Shown here in pieces: positions 24,838-35,433 of a stretch of 64,000 nt of DNA. Position numbers and translations under genes: made by a program. Source of the stretch: Ichthyenterobacterium magnum (GTDB lineage: Bacteria > Bacteroidota > Bacteroidia > Flavobacteriales > Flavobacteriaceae); NCBI RefSeq assembly GCF_003610635.1, contig NZ_RAQJ01000003.1, positions 186,001 to 250,000 of the forward strand. Reading direction: 5' to 3'. The notes below the pieces were generated by a model that was not told the DNA's origin, did no database searches, and saw only the letters and a program-made list of their open reading frames with translations. Positions within the stretch are counted from its first letter, which is position 1; each line of letters begins with the position of its first letter.

Positions 24838-26226
24838 CTAAATATTTGCTATAGCTTTAATTTCAGAAATAATTTTATCAGCTAAATCATTAGCTTCATC
24901 TTGCGAAGGTGCTTCTGTATAAATTCTAATAATTGGCTCGGTATTACTTTTTCTCAAATGTACCCAACTATTAGAAAAATCAATTTTTACACCATCTACC
25001 GTTGTTAAGTTTTCATTTTGATAACGTGATTCCATTTGATCTAAAATAGTATCAACATCTAATTTTGGTGTTAATTGAATTTTCTTTTTACTCATATAAT
25101 AATTTGGATATGAAGCACGTAACTCACTAACATTCATTTTCTTTTCTGCTAGTAAACTTAAAAATAAAGCCACTCCAACTAAAGCGTCTCTACCGTAATG
25201 AGATTCAGGATAAATGATTCCTCCATTACCTTCGCCACCAATTATAGCGTTATTCTTTTTCATAAGTTCAACAACATTTACTTCGCCAACTGCACTTGCT
25301 TCATAAACACCGCCATGCTTTTGAGTAACATCTCTTAAGGCTCTAGTAGAACTCATATTACTTACTGTGTTTCCTGGTGTTTGACTTAACACATAATCTG
25401 CACATGCTACCAAAGTGTATTCTTCTCCAAACATGTCTCCTTTTTCATCTATAAATGCTAAACGATCTACATCTGGGTCGACAACAATACCAAAATCTGC
25501 ATGCTCTTTAACAACTGCTTTAGACAAGTCTGTTAAGTGTTCTTTTAAAGGTTCTGGATTATGAGGAAAATGCCCATTAGGTTCGCAATACAGTTTAACT
25601 GGATGTACGCCTAAACGCTCTAAGAGTAATGGTATTGCAATACCTCCTGTTGAGTTTACACCATCTACAACTACTTTAAAATTAGCGGCTTCTATTGCCT
25701 TTGCATTTACTAATGGTAAATCTAAAACTTCATCTATATGCAAATCTATATAAGCTTGATTTTTTGTAATCTTTCCTAAACTATCGACATCTGCAAAAGT
25801 TATAGCATCACTTTCTGCTAGCTTTAAAATTTTAGCCCCTTCTACTCCATTTAAAAATTCGCCTTTAGCATTTAAAAGCTTAAGTGCATTCCATTGTTTT
25901 GGGTTATGGCTGGCTGTTAAAATAATGCCGCCATCTGCATGTTCCATTGGTACGGCTATTTCTACAGTTGGCGTTGTAGACAACCCTAAATCTACTACAT
26001 GAATTCCTAAACCTACTAACGTATTCATTACCAAGTTTTGAATCATCTCTCCAGAAATTCTTGCATCTCTTCCTACCACAACTTTATAATATTCTTTATC
26101 TCTCTGCTCTTTAATCCATGAACCATATGCTGAGGCAAATTTAACGGCATCTATTGGTGTAAGATTATCACCAACGTTTCCTCCAATTGTGCCTCTAATT
26201 CCTGATATAGATTTTATAAGTGTCAT
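24838..26226 (-). CDS. glmM: Phosphoglucosamine mutase
   Basis: A 462-aa alpha-D-phosphohexomutase of usual length. It has the phosphoserine loop TASHNP (GGIILTASHNPKQWNALK), the metal loop DPDVDRL, the sugar loop GEGNGG and the phosphate-binding RKSNTEPIIRIY. GlmM interconverts glucosamine-6-P and glucosamine-1-P for peptidoglycan and LPS. A phosphomannomutase is the alternative, though Bacteroidota GlmM commonly looks like this. Its start overlaps the upstream acyltransferase stop (ATGA). Confidence 0.9.
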   Translation of the reverse strand: MTLIKSISGIRGTIGGNVGDNLTPIDAVKFASAYGSWIKEQRDKEYYKVVVGRDARISGEMIQNLVMNTLVGLGIHVVDLGLSTTPTVEIAVPMEHADGGIILTASHNPKQWNALKLLNAKGEFLNGVEGAKILKLAESDAITFADVDSLGKITKNQAYIDLHIDEVLDLPLVNAKAIEAANFKVVVDGVNSTGGIAIPLLLERLGVHPVKLYCEPNGHFPHNPEPLKEHLTDLSKAVVKEHADFGIVVDPDVDRLAFIDEKGDMFGEEYTLVACADYVLSQTPGNTVSNMSSTRALRDVTQKHGGVYEASAVGEVNVVELMKKNNAIIGGEGNGGIIYPESHYGRDALVGVALFLSLLAEKKMNVSELRASYPNYYMSKKKIQLTPKLDVDTILDQMESRYQNENLTTVDGVKIDFSNSWVHLRKSNTEPIIRIYTEAPSQDEANDLADKIISEIKAIANI

Positions 26227-27314
26227 TCTCTAAATTTGTTTTTAAGTTTTAAAAAATAAGTTTCGAAATAAGTATATGAAAAATGAGCAATTAATAGTGT
26301 TAATGCAAAAGTGAGCATATAAATTAAAAGTATTGTTATTGTATCGTTAAAAATATTTATGGTATCTACTTTTAAAAATATAAACACTACTGCATTTAAA
26401 ACAATAACATGATACATATATATTCCATAAGATATTTCGCCAAAATAATTTAATGTTTTGTTTTTTATTGCAACCCCAAAATTATTATGTGCTAATGTAT
26501 GTATGCATAAACTAAACAAAACCATTATTATCAAGTTATTTAACCATACAGTATTAAAAACTATTACATCTGTAATAAAATATAATAAAGTAGTCACGGT
26601 TATAAATAGTGGTATAACAAATGATGTTTTTAAAAATTCAAGTTTCTTTTTCTCTTCTAAAATTGCAACTATACCGCCAGAAAACAACAAAAAATACACC
26701 AGTCTAAACTTCTCTAAATAATATAAAACATCTAAATGAAAGACAACGAAATACACTAATGTTAGGATAACTAAAGTTTTAAGAACTCTATTCTTCTTAA
26801 TAAAAAACAATAAAGGAGCAATAATAATATAGAACTGTTCTTCAATACCTATAGACCATAAAACTTCAAGAATTCCACCTGGCATGTATAATTCTCTAAA
26901 AACGTTAGGCAAAAAAAATACAGATAACAAGATACCTTCAAATAAATTATAGTTGTTTTCATAAGGGATTTTAAAAAAAGGAAGTATTACATAATAGAAT
27001 AATAATCCAAAAGTCACAATTAAATAATACAATGGAAATATGCGAAGAATACGCCTTATATAAAACTTTTTAATTGAAAACACATCGCGTTGTTTAGCAA
27101 GATAAATGAGCCTTATTATTAAAAATCCACTTAAAACAAAAAACATATAAACGGCTTCTTTTCCTCTATTAAAAATAGGAGCGTCAGAAAAAAAGGGCAA
27201 GCCTTGATTTCTACACAGCATTGGCACATGGTAAAAAACCACAATACTAGCTAACAAAAACCTTAAAACATCTAAGTTTTGTAATCTCTTCAAATTTGAT
27301 AATTTAAAGTTCAA
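26223..27314 (-). CDS. Acyltransferase-3 family (OafA/YrhL-like) membrane protein
   Basis: A 363-aa polytopic protein with about ten hydrophobic segments. The N-terminal signature is NLDVLRFLLASIVVFYHVP, with the His of the active region. Then come FFVLSGFLIIRL, FYIRRILRIFPLYYL and the IGIEEQFYII motif. These enzymes transfer acyl groups to surface sugars. Translational coupling to glmM fits a role in cell-envelope carbohydrate decoration. The substrate is unknown. Confidence 0.92.
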   Translation of the reverse strand: MNFKLSNLKRLQNLDVLRFLLASIVVFYHVPMLCRNQGLPFFSDAPIFNRGKEAVYMFFVLSGFLIIRLIYLAKQRDVFSIKKFYIRRILRIFPLYYLIVTFGLLFYYVILPFFKIPYENNYNLFEGILLSVFFLPNVFRELYMPGGILEVLWSIGIEEQFYIIIAPLLFFIKKNRVLKTLVILTLVYFVVFHLDVLYYLEKFRLVYFLLFSGGIVAILEEKKKLEFLKTSFVIPLFITVTTLLYFITDVIVFNTVWLNNLIIMVLFSLCIHTLAHNNFGVAIKNKTLNYFGEISYGIYMYHVIVLNAVVFIFLKVDTINIFNDTITILLIYMLTFALTLLIAHFSYTYFETYFLKLKNKFRE

Positions 27315-27333
27315 AAATACATATATTTATGAT

Positions 27334-27936
27334 ATGAATTTTTTAGCTCACATATATCTTTCTGGCAACAATAACATGATAACGATTGGTAATTTTATTG
27401 CTGACGGAATTAGAGGTAAACACTACAAAAAATATCCTAAAGACATTCAGATTGGCATCCTTTTACATCGTCAAATTGATACATTTACAGATGCGCACCC
27501 AATTGTAAGACAAAGTACAAAAAGACTTCACGAAAATTACAGCCATTATAGTGGTGTGATTGTCGATATTTTATACGATCATTATTTAGCAAAAAACTGG
27601 AAACATTATTCTAAAATCCCTTTAGAAAAATATGTAGATGACTTCTACGATTCTTTAGAAGATAATTATGAATTGCTACCGCTGCGCATTCAAAAAATGA
27701 TGCCTTATATGATTGCAGATAATTGGTTATTAAGCTATTCTAAAATTGAAGGTATTCAACGCGTTTTAAATGGAATGAATAGACGTACCAAAAATATTTC
27801 TAAAATGAATGAAGCTACTAAAGAACTTAAATTATACTATAGTGAATTTGAAAAAGAGTTTACTAACTTTTTTAAAGAATTGGAAGCATTTACACAACAA
27901 CAGCTAATAGAAATCACCAAAACATTTAATGATTAA
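27334..27936 (+). CDS. Acyl-carrier-protein phosphodiesterase (AcpH/DUF479)
   Basis: A 200-aa protein with the DUF479 signature: MNFLAHIYLS, GNFIADGIRGK, LLHRQIDTFTDAHP (His and Asp metal ligands of the HD-like fold), and VDILYDHYLAKNW. It hydrolyses the 4'-phosphopantetheine from holo-ACP. Length matches E. coli AcpH. The following ggt gene overlaps its end by 8 bp. Confidence 0.92.
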   Translation: MNFLAHIYLSGNNNMITIGNFIADGIRGKHYKKYPKDIQIGILLHRQIDTFTDAHPIVRQSTKRLHENYSHYSGVIVDILYDHYLAKNWKHYSKIPLEKYVDDFYDSLEDNYELLPLRIQKMMPYMIADNWLLSYSKIEGIQRVLNGMNRRTKNISKMNEATKELKLYYSEFEKEFTNFFKELEAFTQQQLIEITKTFND

Positions 27937-29641
27937 TATGAGAAAAACGCTTCTAATTTCACTCATGACCATGTGTTTTTTCACATGTAAAGATTCCCAA
28001 AGAAAAACCACAGAGCCAACTACTAAAAGAGGACTTATTACAGAAAATGCAATGGTAGTTTCAGCTCGGGAAGAAGCTTCAAAAATAGGAAGTGACATTT
28101 TAAAACATGGTGGCAATGCTTTTGATGCCATGTTCGCAACGCATATGGCTCTGGCTGTTTGCTATCCTTATGCTGGCAATTTAGGTGGTGGCGGTTTTAT
28201 GGTTTATAGATTAAAAGATGGAGAAATTGGAGCTTTAGATTATCGAGAAAAAGCACCACTGGCTGCTAACAAAGGCATGTATCTAGACAAAGATGGCAAT
28301 GTAATTGAAAATATGAGTACTGTTGGCGCTCATGCAGTTGGTGTCCCTGGAACAATTGCTGGTATTTTTGCTGCACACAAAAAATTTGGCTCAATACCTA
28401 TTAAAGATTTAATGCAACCCGTTATTGCACTTGCTGAAAAAGGGCATATAGTTACTAAAAAACAACATAAAAAACTTACTGAGTATGATAGCATTATTAA
28501 TGCTGTGAATGGTAAAAAAATCATATACAATAAAAATGTACCTGTAAATGATACCATTAAAAATATTCAACTAGCAAAAACTTTAAAGCGAATTGTAGAA
28601 AATGGCAGAGATGAATTTTATACAGGTAAGACTTCAACTATTTTACTAGACTACTTAAAAGAAAGAGGCAGCATCATTACTTCTAAAGATTTAAAACTAT
28701 ATAAAGCTAAATGGCGTGAACCAGTAAGTTTTAATTATAAAGATTTACAAATTATATCTATGTCACCACCATCAAGTGGTGGCTTATGTTTAGCTCAAAT
28801 AATGAAAATGATTGAACCTTTCGATCTAAAGCAATACGGACATAATTCACTTAAAAGCATACAAGTTTTAGTAGAAGCCGAAAGGCGTTCATATGCTGAT
28901 AGAAGCTACTTTTTGGGTGACCCAGATTTTGTTGAAATTCCAACCAAGACATTACTGAGTGATGTGTATCTTCAAGAACGTATGAAAGATTTTTCATTTA
29001 AAAGAGCAACACCTTCAAACACTATTTCTTATGGAGAAATATTAGGTTCAGAAAAGGAAGAAACCACGCATTTTTCTATTGTAGACCAATTTGGCAATGC
29101 AGTTTCAATTACCACGACGCTAAATGGAGCTTATGGGTCAAAACTATTTGTAGATGAACTCGGTTTTTTCTTAAATAACGAAATGGATGATTTTAGTAGC
29201 AAACCAGGTGTACCAAATGTTTACGGATTGGTTGGTGGAGAACTTAATAGTATTGCTCCAGAAAAACGTATGCTTAGTGCCATGACACCAACTATTATTG
29301 AAAAAGAAGGAGAATTATATATGGTTTTAGGCACTCCTGGAGGTTCGACAATTATTACATCTGTATTGCAAACCATTTTAAATGTAACCGAATTTGATAT
29401 GACTATGCAAGATGCAGTTAATGCAGCACGTTTTCATCACCAATGGTTACCAGATGAAATTAGAATGGAGGTAAACTTCTTTTCTCAAGAATTAAAACAA
29501 CAACTATCAAATAAAGGCTATTTTATAAATGAAGATGCGCCACCAATCACCTCCAAAGTTGATGCCATTTTAGTGTTAGATGACGGGCGATTAGAAGGAG
29601 GCGCTGATTATCGTGGTGATGATACTGCTGTTGGATTTTAA
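27929..29641 (+). CDS. ggt: Gamma-glutamyltransferase (Ntn hydrolase), lipoprotein
   Basis: A 570-aa precursor. The N-terminus is a lipoprotein signal with Cys in MTMCFFTCKD; the first ATG (27929) is used here, with MRKTLL at 27938 as an equal alternative. The autocleavage site with nucleophile Thr is in EKEETTHFSIVDQFGNAVS, splitting the protein into a large and a small subunit. The upstream GGNAFDAM and GGGGFM motifs and the downstream GTPGGSTIITSV are conserved. It cleaves gamma-glutamyl bonds of glutathione in the periplasm or at the surface. It starts a five-gene cluster of mixed functions. Confidence 0.95.
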   Translation: MINMRKTLLISLMTMCFFTCKDSQRKTTEPTTKRGLITENAMVVSAREEASKIGSDILKHGGNAFDAMFATHMALAVCYPYAGNLGGGGFMVYRLKDGEIGALDYREKAPLAANKGMYLDKDGNVIENMSTVGAHAVGVPGTIAGIFAAHKKFGSIPIKDLMQPVIALAEKGHIVTKKQHKKLTEYDSIINAVNGKKIIYNKNVPVNDTIKNIQLAKTLKRIVENGRDEFYTGKTSTILLDYLKERGSIITSKDLKLYKAKWREPVSFNYKDLQIISMSPPSSGGLCLAQIMKMIEPFDLKQYGHNSLKSIQVLVEAERRSYADRSYFLGDPDFVEIPTKTLLSDVYLQERMKDFSFKRATPSNTISYGEILGSEKEETTHFSIVDQFGNAVSITTTLNGAYGSKLFVDELGFFLNNEMDDFSSKPGVPNVYGLVGGELNSIAPEKRMLSAMTPTIIEKEGELYMVLGTPGGSTIITSVLQTILNVTEFDMTMQDAVNAARFHHQWLPDEIRMEVNFFSQELKQQLSNKGYFINEDAPPITSKVDAILVLDDGRLEGGADYRGDDTAVGF

Positions 29642-29650
29642 CTTTTTACT

Positions 29651-30562
29651 ATGTCAAAACCGTACGATGTAATTATACTTACAGAACACAAATATGTAAA
29701 CCCAAAACATATTGACACATATACAAAAAATGTGTTATATGAAGATCAATTGGTTCAAAACGCATTAAACAACTTAGGCTTAAAGACCTTACGTTTAGCT
29801 TGGGATGATACTACTTTTGATTGGTCTACAACAAAGGCTGTTTTATTTAGAGCTACATGGGATTATTTTCATCGCTTTAATGAATTTTCTCAATGGCTAT
29901 CTAGAGTTACAACACAAACGCAATTATTAAACTCTAAAGATTTAATTCTTTGGAATATCGATAAACATTACCTCAATGATTTAGAAAATAATGGTGTACA
30001 TATTGCCGAAAGCCTCTTTATAGAACAAAACTCTACTACAACTTTAAAAACACTACATCAAACTTTAGGTTGGAAAGACACCGTTTTAAAACCTTGTATT
30101 TCTGGAGCTGCAAGACATACTTACAAATTAAATCTAGATAACCTTGAGGTACATGAAGCTGTTTTTAAATCATTAATTAAAGATGAAGCAATGATGCTAC
30201 AACCATTTCAGCATAGCATTGTAACTAAAGGTGAAGTATCGATGATGGTCTTTAATGGTATTTTTACACACGCCATTTTAAAAAAGGCTAAAGCTGGTGA
30301 TTTTAGAGTACAAGATGATTTTGGAGGCAGCGTCCATGATTATAAACCTACACAAGAAGAAATAAGCTTTGCAGAAAACTCAGTAAAAGCATGCCCAGAA
30401 TTGCCTATTTATGCCAGAGTCGATATTTTTGAAGATAATAATAGTAAAATTGCAGTATCAGAATTAGAACTTATTGAGCCAGAGTTATGGTTTAGACATT
30501 TCCCTGAAGCTGCCAACGTTTTAGCCAAAGCAATTAAAGAAAAAATGACTCATGAAAATTAA
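29651..30562 (+). CDS. ATP-grasp family protein (glutathione synthetase-like)
   Basis: A 303-aa protein. The N-terminal domain has DVIILTEHKYVNPKHID and RATWDYFHRFNEF, typical of a RimK/GshB-like ATP-grasp family. The ATP-grasp core follows: VLKPCISGAARHTYK, MLQPFQHSIVTKGEVSMMVFNG and, near the end, YARVDIFED with ELELIEPELWF for metal binding. Members ligate an amino acid or peptide to a carboxylate. Its place after gamma-glutamyltransferase is suggestive of glutathione-like peptide metabolism, but the substrate is not known. Confidence 0.85.
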   Translation: MSKPYDVIILTEHKYVNPKHIDTYTKNVLYEDQLVQNALNNLGLKTLRLAWDDTTFDWSTTKAVLFRATWDYFHRFNEFSQWLSRVTTQTQLLNSKDLILWNIDKHYLNDLENNGVHIAESLFIEQNSTTTLKTLHQTLGWKDTVLKPCISGAARHTYKLNLDNLEVHEAVFKSLIKDEAMMLQPFQHSIVTKGEVSMMVFNGIFTHAILKKAKAGDFRVQDDFGGSVHDYKPTQEEISFAENSVKACPELPIYARVDIFEDNNSKIAVSELELIEPELWFRHFPEAANVLAKAIKEKMTHEN

Positions 30563-31274
30563 ACGCATTTTAAAAATTATTGGAGGACTCATAGTATTCT
30601 TTACGCTACCTACATTTTTATTATTTGGCTACGCCTACTTTAAATATAATGAAGCTTTACCTAAAGGAAAACAAGGCAAAGAAGCAGATGCATTAGCAAC
30701 AAAAATGTTAAATGTTTTAAATTATGAGGCTTATAAAACAACAGACTATATTGAATTCACCTTTAAAAAAAGACATCATTATAAGTGGAATAAAACCAAT
30801 AATACTTGCGAGGTATATTGGAAAAACATTAAAGTAGATTTAAATTTAGCAAATCACGATAAGTCAAAAGTATATCTATCAGAACAAGTTTATAGCGAAG
30901 ATGATGTACACGACTATATTCATAAAGCAGAATCCTACTTTAATAATGATACTTTTTGGCTGGTGGCACCTTACAAGGTTTTTGATGATGGTGTAGAACG
31001 CAGATTAGTAAAAACAGAAGATAATAAAGACGCATTATTAATAACCTATACATCTGGCGGCTCAACTCCTGGCGATTCGTATTTATGGCATTTTGATGAT
31101 AACGGAAAACCAACTAGCTACCAAATGTGGACATCTATATTACCTATTGATGGTTTAAAAGCATCATGGAATGATTGGACTATAACCAAAAGTGGTGCTC
31201 AATTGCCAACGTTTCACAAGCTGTTATTTTTAGGACTTGAAATTGAAGATATAAAAGGACAGGCTTTAGAATAA
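30552..31274 (+). CDS. Hypothetical membrane-anchored protein (240 aa)
   Basis: There is one N-terminal hydrophobic segment (about 6-28, IIGGLIVFFTLPTFLLFGYAYF), then a soluble domain rich in Trp and Tyr (FTFKKRHHYKWNK, TYTSGGSTPGDSYLWHFDDNGKP, YQMWTSILPIDGLKASW). The domain is presumably periplasmic. I recognise no family beyond a conserved flavobacterial look. It overlaps the ATP-grasp gene by 11 bp, so it is in the same transcription unit. Confidence 0.85.
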   Translation: MKIKRILKIIGGLIVFFTLPTFLLFGYAYFKYNEALPKGKQGKEADALATKMLNVLNYEAYKTTDYIEFTFKKRHHYKWNKTNNTCEVYWKNIKVDLNLANHDKSKVYLSEQVYSEDDVHDYIHKAESYFNNDTFWLVAPYKVFDDGVERRLVKTEDNKDALLITYTSGGSTPGDSYLWHFDDNGKPTSYQMWTSILPIDGLKASWNDWTITKSGAQLPTFHKLLFLGLEIEDIKGQALE

Positions 31275-31284
31275 AAAATTGCAA

Positions 31285-31929
31285 ATGAACGAAAAGACAA
31301 GAAAAAAATTTGGAGTAGATGAGAACAAACCAAACCAATGGTTTGAGACTCTTTATTCTAAATCTAATGAAGGAGGAAAAGATATTCCTTGGGCAAATAT
31401 GGCTCCGCATCCAATATTTAAAAATTGGATAACTAAAAACCCAAATAAAGGTCAAGGAAAAACTGCTTTGGTTATTGGTTGTGGAATGGGTGATGATGCC
31501 ATTGAACTTGAATCACACGGTTTTACTGTAACAGCTTTCGATGTTTCAAATAATGCTATTGCGCTTTGTAAAACAAGGTTCCCAAATTCTAAAGTGAAAT
31601 TTTTACAAGCAGATTTAATAGAAGGAATTACAGAATGGCATAGAAAATTTGATTTTGTACTAGAAATCTTTACCATACAAGCACTTCCTCCAAAATATGA
31701 AAAGACATTAATTCAGAATATTTCTGACTTCGTAGCAGATAATGGAAAACTAATTATTATAACTGAAATTCAACAAGAAAAAAGAACTTACAAAAATGGA
31801 CCTCCATGGCTTTTAAATAATAACTATTTTAAATCCTTTGAAAATCAGGGTTTAAAACAAATTTTTCATTCTAGTAATAGTGAAACAGAATTGGGTGAAG
31901 AAATCCATCTTACCATATTTAAAAGATAG
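31285..31929 (+). CDS. Class I SAM-dependent methyltransferase (TPMT-like)
   Basis: A 214-aa protein from ATG 31285 (the frame also has TTG at 31279). SAM motif I is LVIGCGMGDDAIEL, with the motif II acidic FDVSNNAI. Upstream WFETLYSKSNEGGKDIPWANMAPHP is reminiscent of thiopurine-methyltransferase-like enzymes, which often act on small sulfur or selenium compounds. The substrate is unknown. It follows the hypothetical gene by 10 bp. Confidence 0.85.
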   Translation: MNEKTRKKFGVDENKPNQWFETLYSKSNEGGKDIPWANMAPHPIFKNWITKNPNKGQGKTALVIGCGMGDDAIELESHGFTVTAFDVSNNAIALCKTRFPNSKVKFLQADLIEGITEWHRKFDFVLEIFTIQALPPKYEKTLIQNISDFVADNGKLIIITEIQQEKRTYKNGPPWLLNNNYFKSFENQGLKQIFHSSNSETELGEEIHLTIFKR

Positions 31930-31963
31930 CATTAGTAAAATACTAAGGCAATCATGCATAAAC

Positions 31964-32488
31964 CTATTTACTCCTTTGCCCTACAAACTGCTGCGTCTTT
32001 AGTTTAAAAAGCACGTTAAACGTAGTCAAACTCCCATAAATACGCGTAATATATTGCTGCAAGTCAATCTTTTCTTGTTCTTCTAAATTACTAGAGTTCA
32101 CTTTTTGCTCCATAACTCGTAAACGATCTCTAACCATCGTTATCTTATGAAAAAAGCTGTCAATAGGTAATTCTTTACTTTGTAAATTAGTATCTCCTGG
32201 TTCTAAGATAAGCTTTCCTCCTTTCCATTTATCAGCAATAGCAACAACTTCAGTAGCATCACTCCACTTTTTTAAAATCTTAACCAAACTACGTTCTACT
32301 TCAAAAAAACTAACAGTATCAACATCATCTTCGGCAGCTTCAATAACTTCAAAATCACTATCTAAATCTATAGTTTCTAATCCATTGTCAATAAACGTTA
32401 CCCAATAGTGTTTAGACGTTACATTGGTAACGACACCTTTTCCAAATTCATTATGATTAATTCTTGAGCCAATTCCTAATAATTTCAT
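31964..32488 (-). CDS. Conserved hypothetical protein with N-terminal KOW/Tudor-like beta domain
   Basis: From ATG 32488 (174 aa; the frame reaches 32518). Residues 1-50 look like a small beta-barrel (GSRINHNEFGKGVVTNVTSKHYWVTFIDNG), similar in pattern to domains found at the end of UvrD/PcrA and CarD-like proteins. The rest is helical with IDSFFHKITMVRDRLRVMEQKVN. No catalytic motif is seen. It diverges from uvrA with about 100 bp between them. Confidence 0.75.
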   Translation of the reverse strand: MKLLGIGSRINHNEFGKGVVTNVTSKHYWVTFIDNGLETIDLDSDFEVIEAAEDDVDTVSFFEVERSLVKILKKWSDATEVVAIADKWKGGKLILEPGDTNLQSKELPIDSFFHKITMVRDRLRVMEQKVNSSNLEEQEKIDLQQYITRIYGSLTTFNVLFKLKTQQFVGQRSK

Positions 32489-32568
32489 ATTGTTTGTTTT
32501 TAAAAAATCTGTTAACAATTATAAGAAATCTGAAGCAATACTTCACAATAATTTAACAACTAAAATTG

Positions 32569-32576
32569 TACCTTTG
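32569..32576 (+). promoter_or_regulatory. -7 promoter element TACCTTTG for uvrA
   Basis: A TAnnTTTG match 15 bp before the uvrA start codon at 32592. It indicates that the longer open frame to 32490 is not translated. No clear -33 TTG was found. Confidence 0.5.
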
Positions 32577-32591
32577 CAACTTTGCTATTCT

Positions 32592-35423
32592 ATGAGTCAA
32601 TTTGAAGAACATATAGAGGTTAAAGGTGCTAGAGTACATAACCTCAAAAATATTAATGTTACAATTCCGCGTGAAAAACTAGTAGTTATTACTGGGCTTT
32701 CTGGTAGCGGAAAATCATCATTGGCTTTTGATACAATTTATGCTGAAGGACAACGTCGTTACATCGAAACGTTTTCGGCTTATGCGAGACAATTTTTAGG
32801 CGGATTAGAACGACCAGATGTCGATAAAATTGATGGCCTATCTCCTGTTATTGCCATAGAACAAAAAACAACAAGCAAATCGCCACGATCTACTGTTGGT
32901 ACAATAACAGAAATTTACGATTTCTTACGATTGCTTTACGCAAGAGCAAGCGATGCTTATAGCTACAATACTGGCGAAAAAATGGTTAGTTATAGCGATG
33001 ATCAAATTAAACAGCTTATTTCAGAAACATTTAAAGGAAAGCGCATTAACATCCTTGCTCCTGTTATTAGATCACGAAAAGGCCACTACAGAGAATTATT
33101 TGAGCAAATAGCAAAGCAAGGCTTTGTAAAAGTAAGAACAGATGGCGAAATTGTCGATTTAGTTAAAGGCATGAAGCTTGATCGTTATAAAACGCATGAT
33201 ATTGAAATTGTAATCGACAGACTCAAAATTGATGATACTGTTGATAATGACAAGCGTTTAACTGAAACTATAAATACTGCCATGTATCATGGTGATGATG
33301 TGCTTATGGTTATTGATCAAGACACAAATGAAGCGCGTTATTTTAGTCGTAACCTAATGTGTCCTTCTTCTGGAATTTCATATCCAAATCCAGAACCAAA
33401 TAATTTTTCGTTTAACTCACCAAAAGGTGCATGTCAAAAATGTAATGGTATTGGAGAGTTATATCAAGTAAATAAACATAAAATAGTTCCAGACGATAAA
33501 TTATCAATAAAAGCTGGAGCTTTAGCACCTCATGGCCCTCAAAAAAACAGTTGGATTTTTAAGCAGTTTGAAACTATAGCACAACGTTTCGATTTTGATT
33601 TAGCTGATGCATATAAGGATATTCCTGAAGACGCCAAACAAATGATTTTATATGGCGGAAACGAAAAATTCTCTGTAGAAAGCAAAACACTTGGTGTTAC
33701 TCGCGATTATAAAATTGAATTTGAAGGTGTAGCCAATTTTATAGAAAGCCAATATAAAAACTCAGATTCTACCTCTTTAAAGCGTTGGGCAAAAGAGTAT
33801 ATGGATAAAGTACAATGTAACAATTGCGAAGGTTCTCGTTTACGAAAAGAATCCTTGTACTTTAAAGTAAATGCATTAAACATTGCTGAGTTAGCACATA
33901 AAGATATTGTTGAACTTGCATCTTGGTTTCAGGATTTAGAAAATCAACTGTCAGAAAAACAATTAAAAATTTCTGAAGAAATAATTAAAGAAATTAAGTC
34001 TAGGCTTCAATTTTTACTAGATGTTGGTTTAGACTATTTATCACTAAATCGAAGCTCAAAATCACTTTCTGGTGGTGAAGCGCAACGTATTAGGCTAGCA
34101 ACTCAAATTGGATCTCAATTGGTTGGCGTATTATACATTTTAGATGAGCCAAGTATTGGTTTGCATCAACGTGATAATGAAAAACTAATCAATTCATTAG
34201 TATCACTTAGAGACATAGGCAACTCTGTTATAGTAGTCGAACATGATAAAGACATGATTGAGCGTGCAGATTATGTAATTGATATAGGTCCGAAAGCAGG
34301 GAAATATGGTGGCGAAATTATTAGCATAGGAACGCCCGAAGAGCTTTTAACTCATAATACGCTAACTGCCGATTATTTAAACGGAACAAAAGAAATTGAG
34401 ACACCAAAAAAGCGTCGTAAAGGCAATGGTAAATCAATTGCATTAAAAGGGTGCACAGGTAACAATTTAAAAAATGTATCTATAGATATTCCTCTTGGGA
34501 AAATGATTGGTATCACAGGAGTTTCTGGTAGCGGAAAATCGACGCTAATTAACGAAACACTATATCCTATTATGAATGCGCACTATTTTAATGGTGTAAA
34601 AAAACCAATGCCATATAAAAGCATAAAGGGTTTAGAACATATAGATAAAGTAATCGATATAAACCAATCACCTATTGGTAGAACACCAAGAAGCAATCCT
34701 GCTACTTACACTGGTACATTTAGTGAAATTAGAAGTTTGTTTGCAAAAATTCCTGAAGCAATGATTCGTGGTTACAAACCTGGTCGTTTTAGCTTTAATG
34801 TAAAAGGCGGACGTTGTGAAACTTGTCAAGGTGGTGGTTTACGCGTTATTGAAATGAATTTTCTTCCTGATGTTTATGTGGAGTGCGAAACCTGTCAAGG
34901 TAAACGTTTTAACAGAGAAACTTTAGAAATTCGTTATAAAGGAAAATCTATTAGTGATGTGCTAAACATGACCATTAATGAATCTGTAAATTTCTTTGAG
35001 CATATTCCGAAAATTCACAAAAAATTAAAAACTATTAAAGATGTTGGCTTAGGATATATTACGCTTGGTCAACAAAGCACAACACTGTCTGGTGGTGAGG
35101 CTCAACGTATAAAATTAGCAACAGAACTAAGCAAACGAGATACAGGAAACACATTCTACATTTTAGATGAACCCACTACAGGTTTGCATTTTGAAGACAT
35201 ACGTGTTTTAATGCAAGTTTTAAATAAGCTAGTAGATAAAGGCAATACTATTTTAATTATTGAGCATAATCTTGATGTTATTAAAATGGCCGATTACATT
35301 ATAGATATAGGATATGAAGGCGGAAAAGGTGGTGGTCAAGTTGTTGCAAAAGGCACACCAGAACAAATTATAAAAGATAAAAAAAGTTACACTGCAAAAT
35401 TCCTTAAAAAAGAATTAAATTAG
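32592..35423 (+). CDS. uvrA: Excinuclease ABC subunit UvrA
   Basis: A 943-aa protein from ATG 32592. Two ABC ATPase modules carry Walker [10 protein letters not shown] and GVSGSGKST, and ABC signatures [16 protein letters not shown] and [16 protein letters not shown]. The second zinc finger (CETCQGGG, then CETCQGKRF) is complete; the first has CPSS in place of CPxC before CQKCNGIG, as in other Bacteroidota. UvrA finds bulky DNA lesions and loads UvrB. It is probably the chromosomal housekeeping copy and could work with the element-borne UvrB. The downstream gap holds a large 7-bp repeat array. Confidence 0.97.
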   Translation: MSQFEEHIEVKGARVHNLKNINVTIPREKLVVITGLSGSGKSSLAFDTIYAEGQRRYIETFSAYARQFLGGLERPDVDKIDGLSPVIAIEQKTTSKSPRSTVGTITEIYDFLRLLYARASDAYSYNTGEKMVSYSDDQIKQLISETFKGKRINILAPVIRSRKGHYRELFEQIAKQGFVKVRTDGEIVDLVKGMKLDRYKTHDIEIVIDRLKIDDTVDNDKRLTETINTAMYHGDDVLMVIDQDTNEARYFSRNLMCPSSGISYPNPEPNNFSFNSPKGACQKCNGIGELYQVNKHKIVPDDKLSIKAGALAPHGPQKNSWIFKQFETIAQRFDFDLADAYKDIPEDAKQMILYGGNEKFSVESKTLGVTRDYKIEFEGVANFIESQYKNSDSTSLKRWAKEYMDKVQCNNCEGSRLRKESLYFKVNALNIAELAHKDIVELASWFQDLENQLSEKQLKISEEIIKEIKSRLQFLLDVGLDYLSLNRSSKSLSGGEAQRIRLATQIGSQLVGVLYILDEPSIGLHQRDNEKLINSLVSLRDIGNSVIVVEHDKDMIERADYVIDIGPKAGKYGGEIISIGTPEELLTHNTLTADYLNGTKEIETPKKRRKGNGKSIALKGCTGNNLKNVSIDIPLGKMIGITGVSGSGKSTLINETLYPIMNAHYFNGVKKPMPYKSIKGLEHIDKVIDINQSPIGRTPRSNPATYTGTFSEIRSLFAKIPEAMIRGYKPGRFSFNVKGGRCETCQGGGLRVIEMNFLPDVYVECETCQGKRFNRETLEIRYKGKSISDVLNMTINESVNFFEHIPKIHKKLKTIKDVGLGYITLGQQSTTLSGGEAQRIKLATELSKRDTGNTFYILDEPTTGLHFEDIRVLMQVLNKLVDKGNTILIIEHNLDVIKMADYIIDIGYEGGKGGGQVVAKGTPEQIIKDKKSYTAKFLKKELN

Positions 35424-35433
35424 CAGATTGTAA

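Noticed and set aside
32490-32591. N-terminal extension of uvrA
   Set aside because: It precedes the promoter element at 32569 and is not UvrA-like; [18 protein letters not shown] is the normal beginning.
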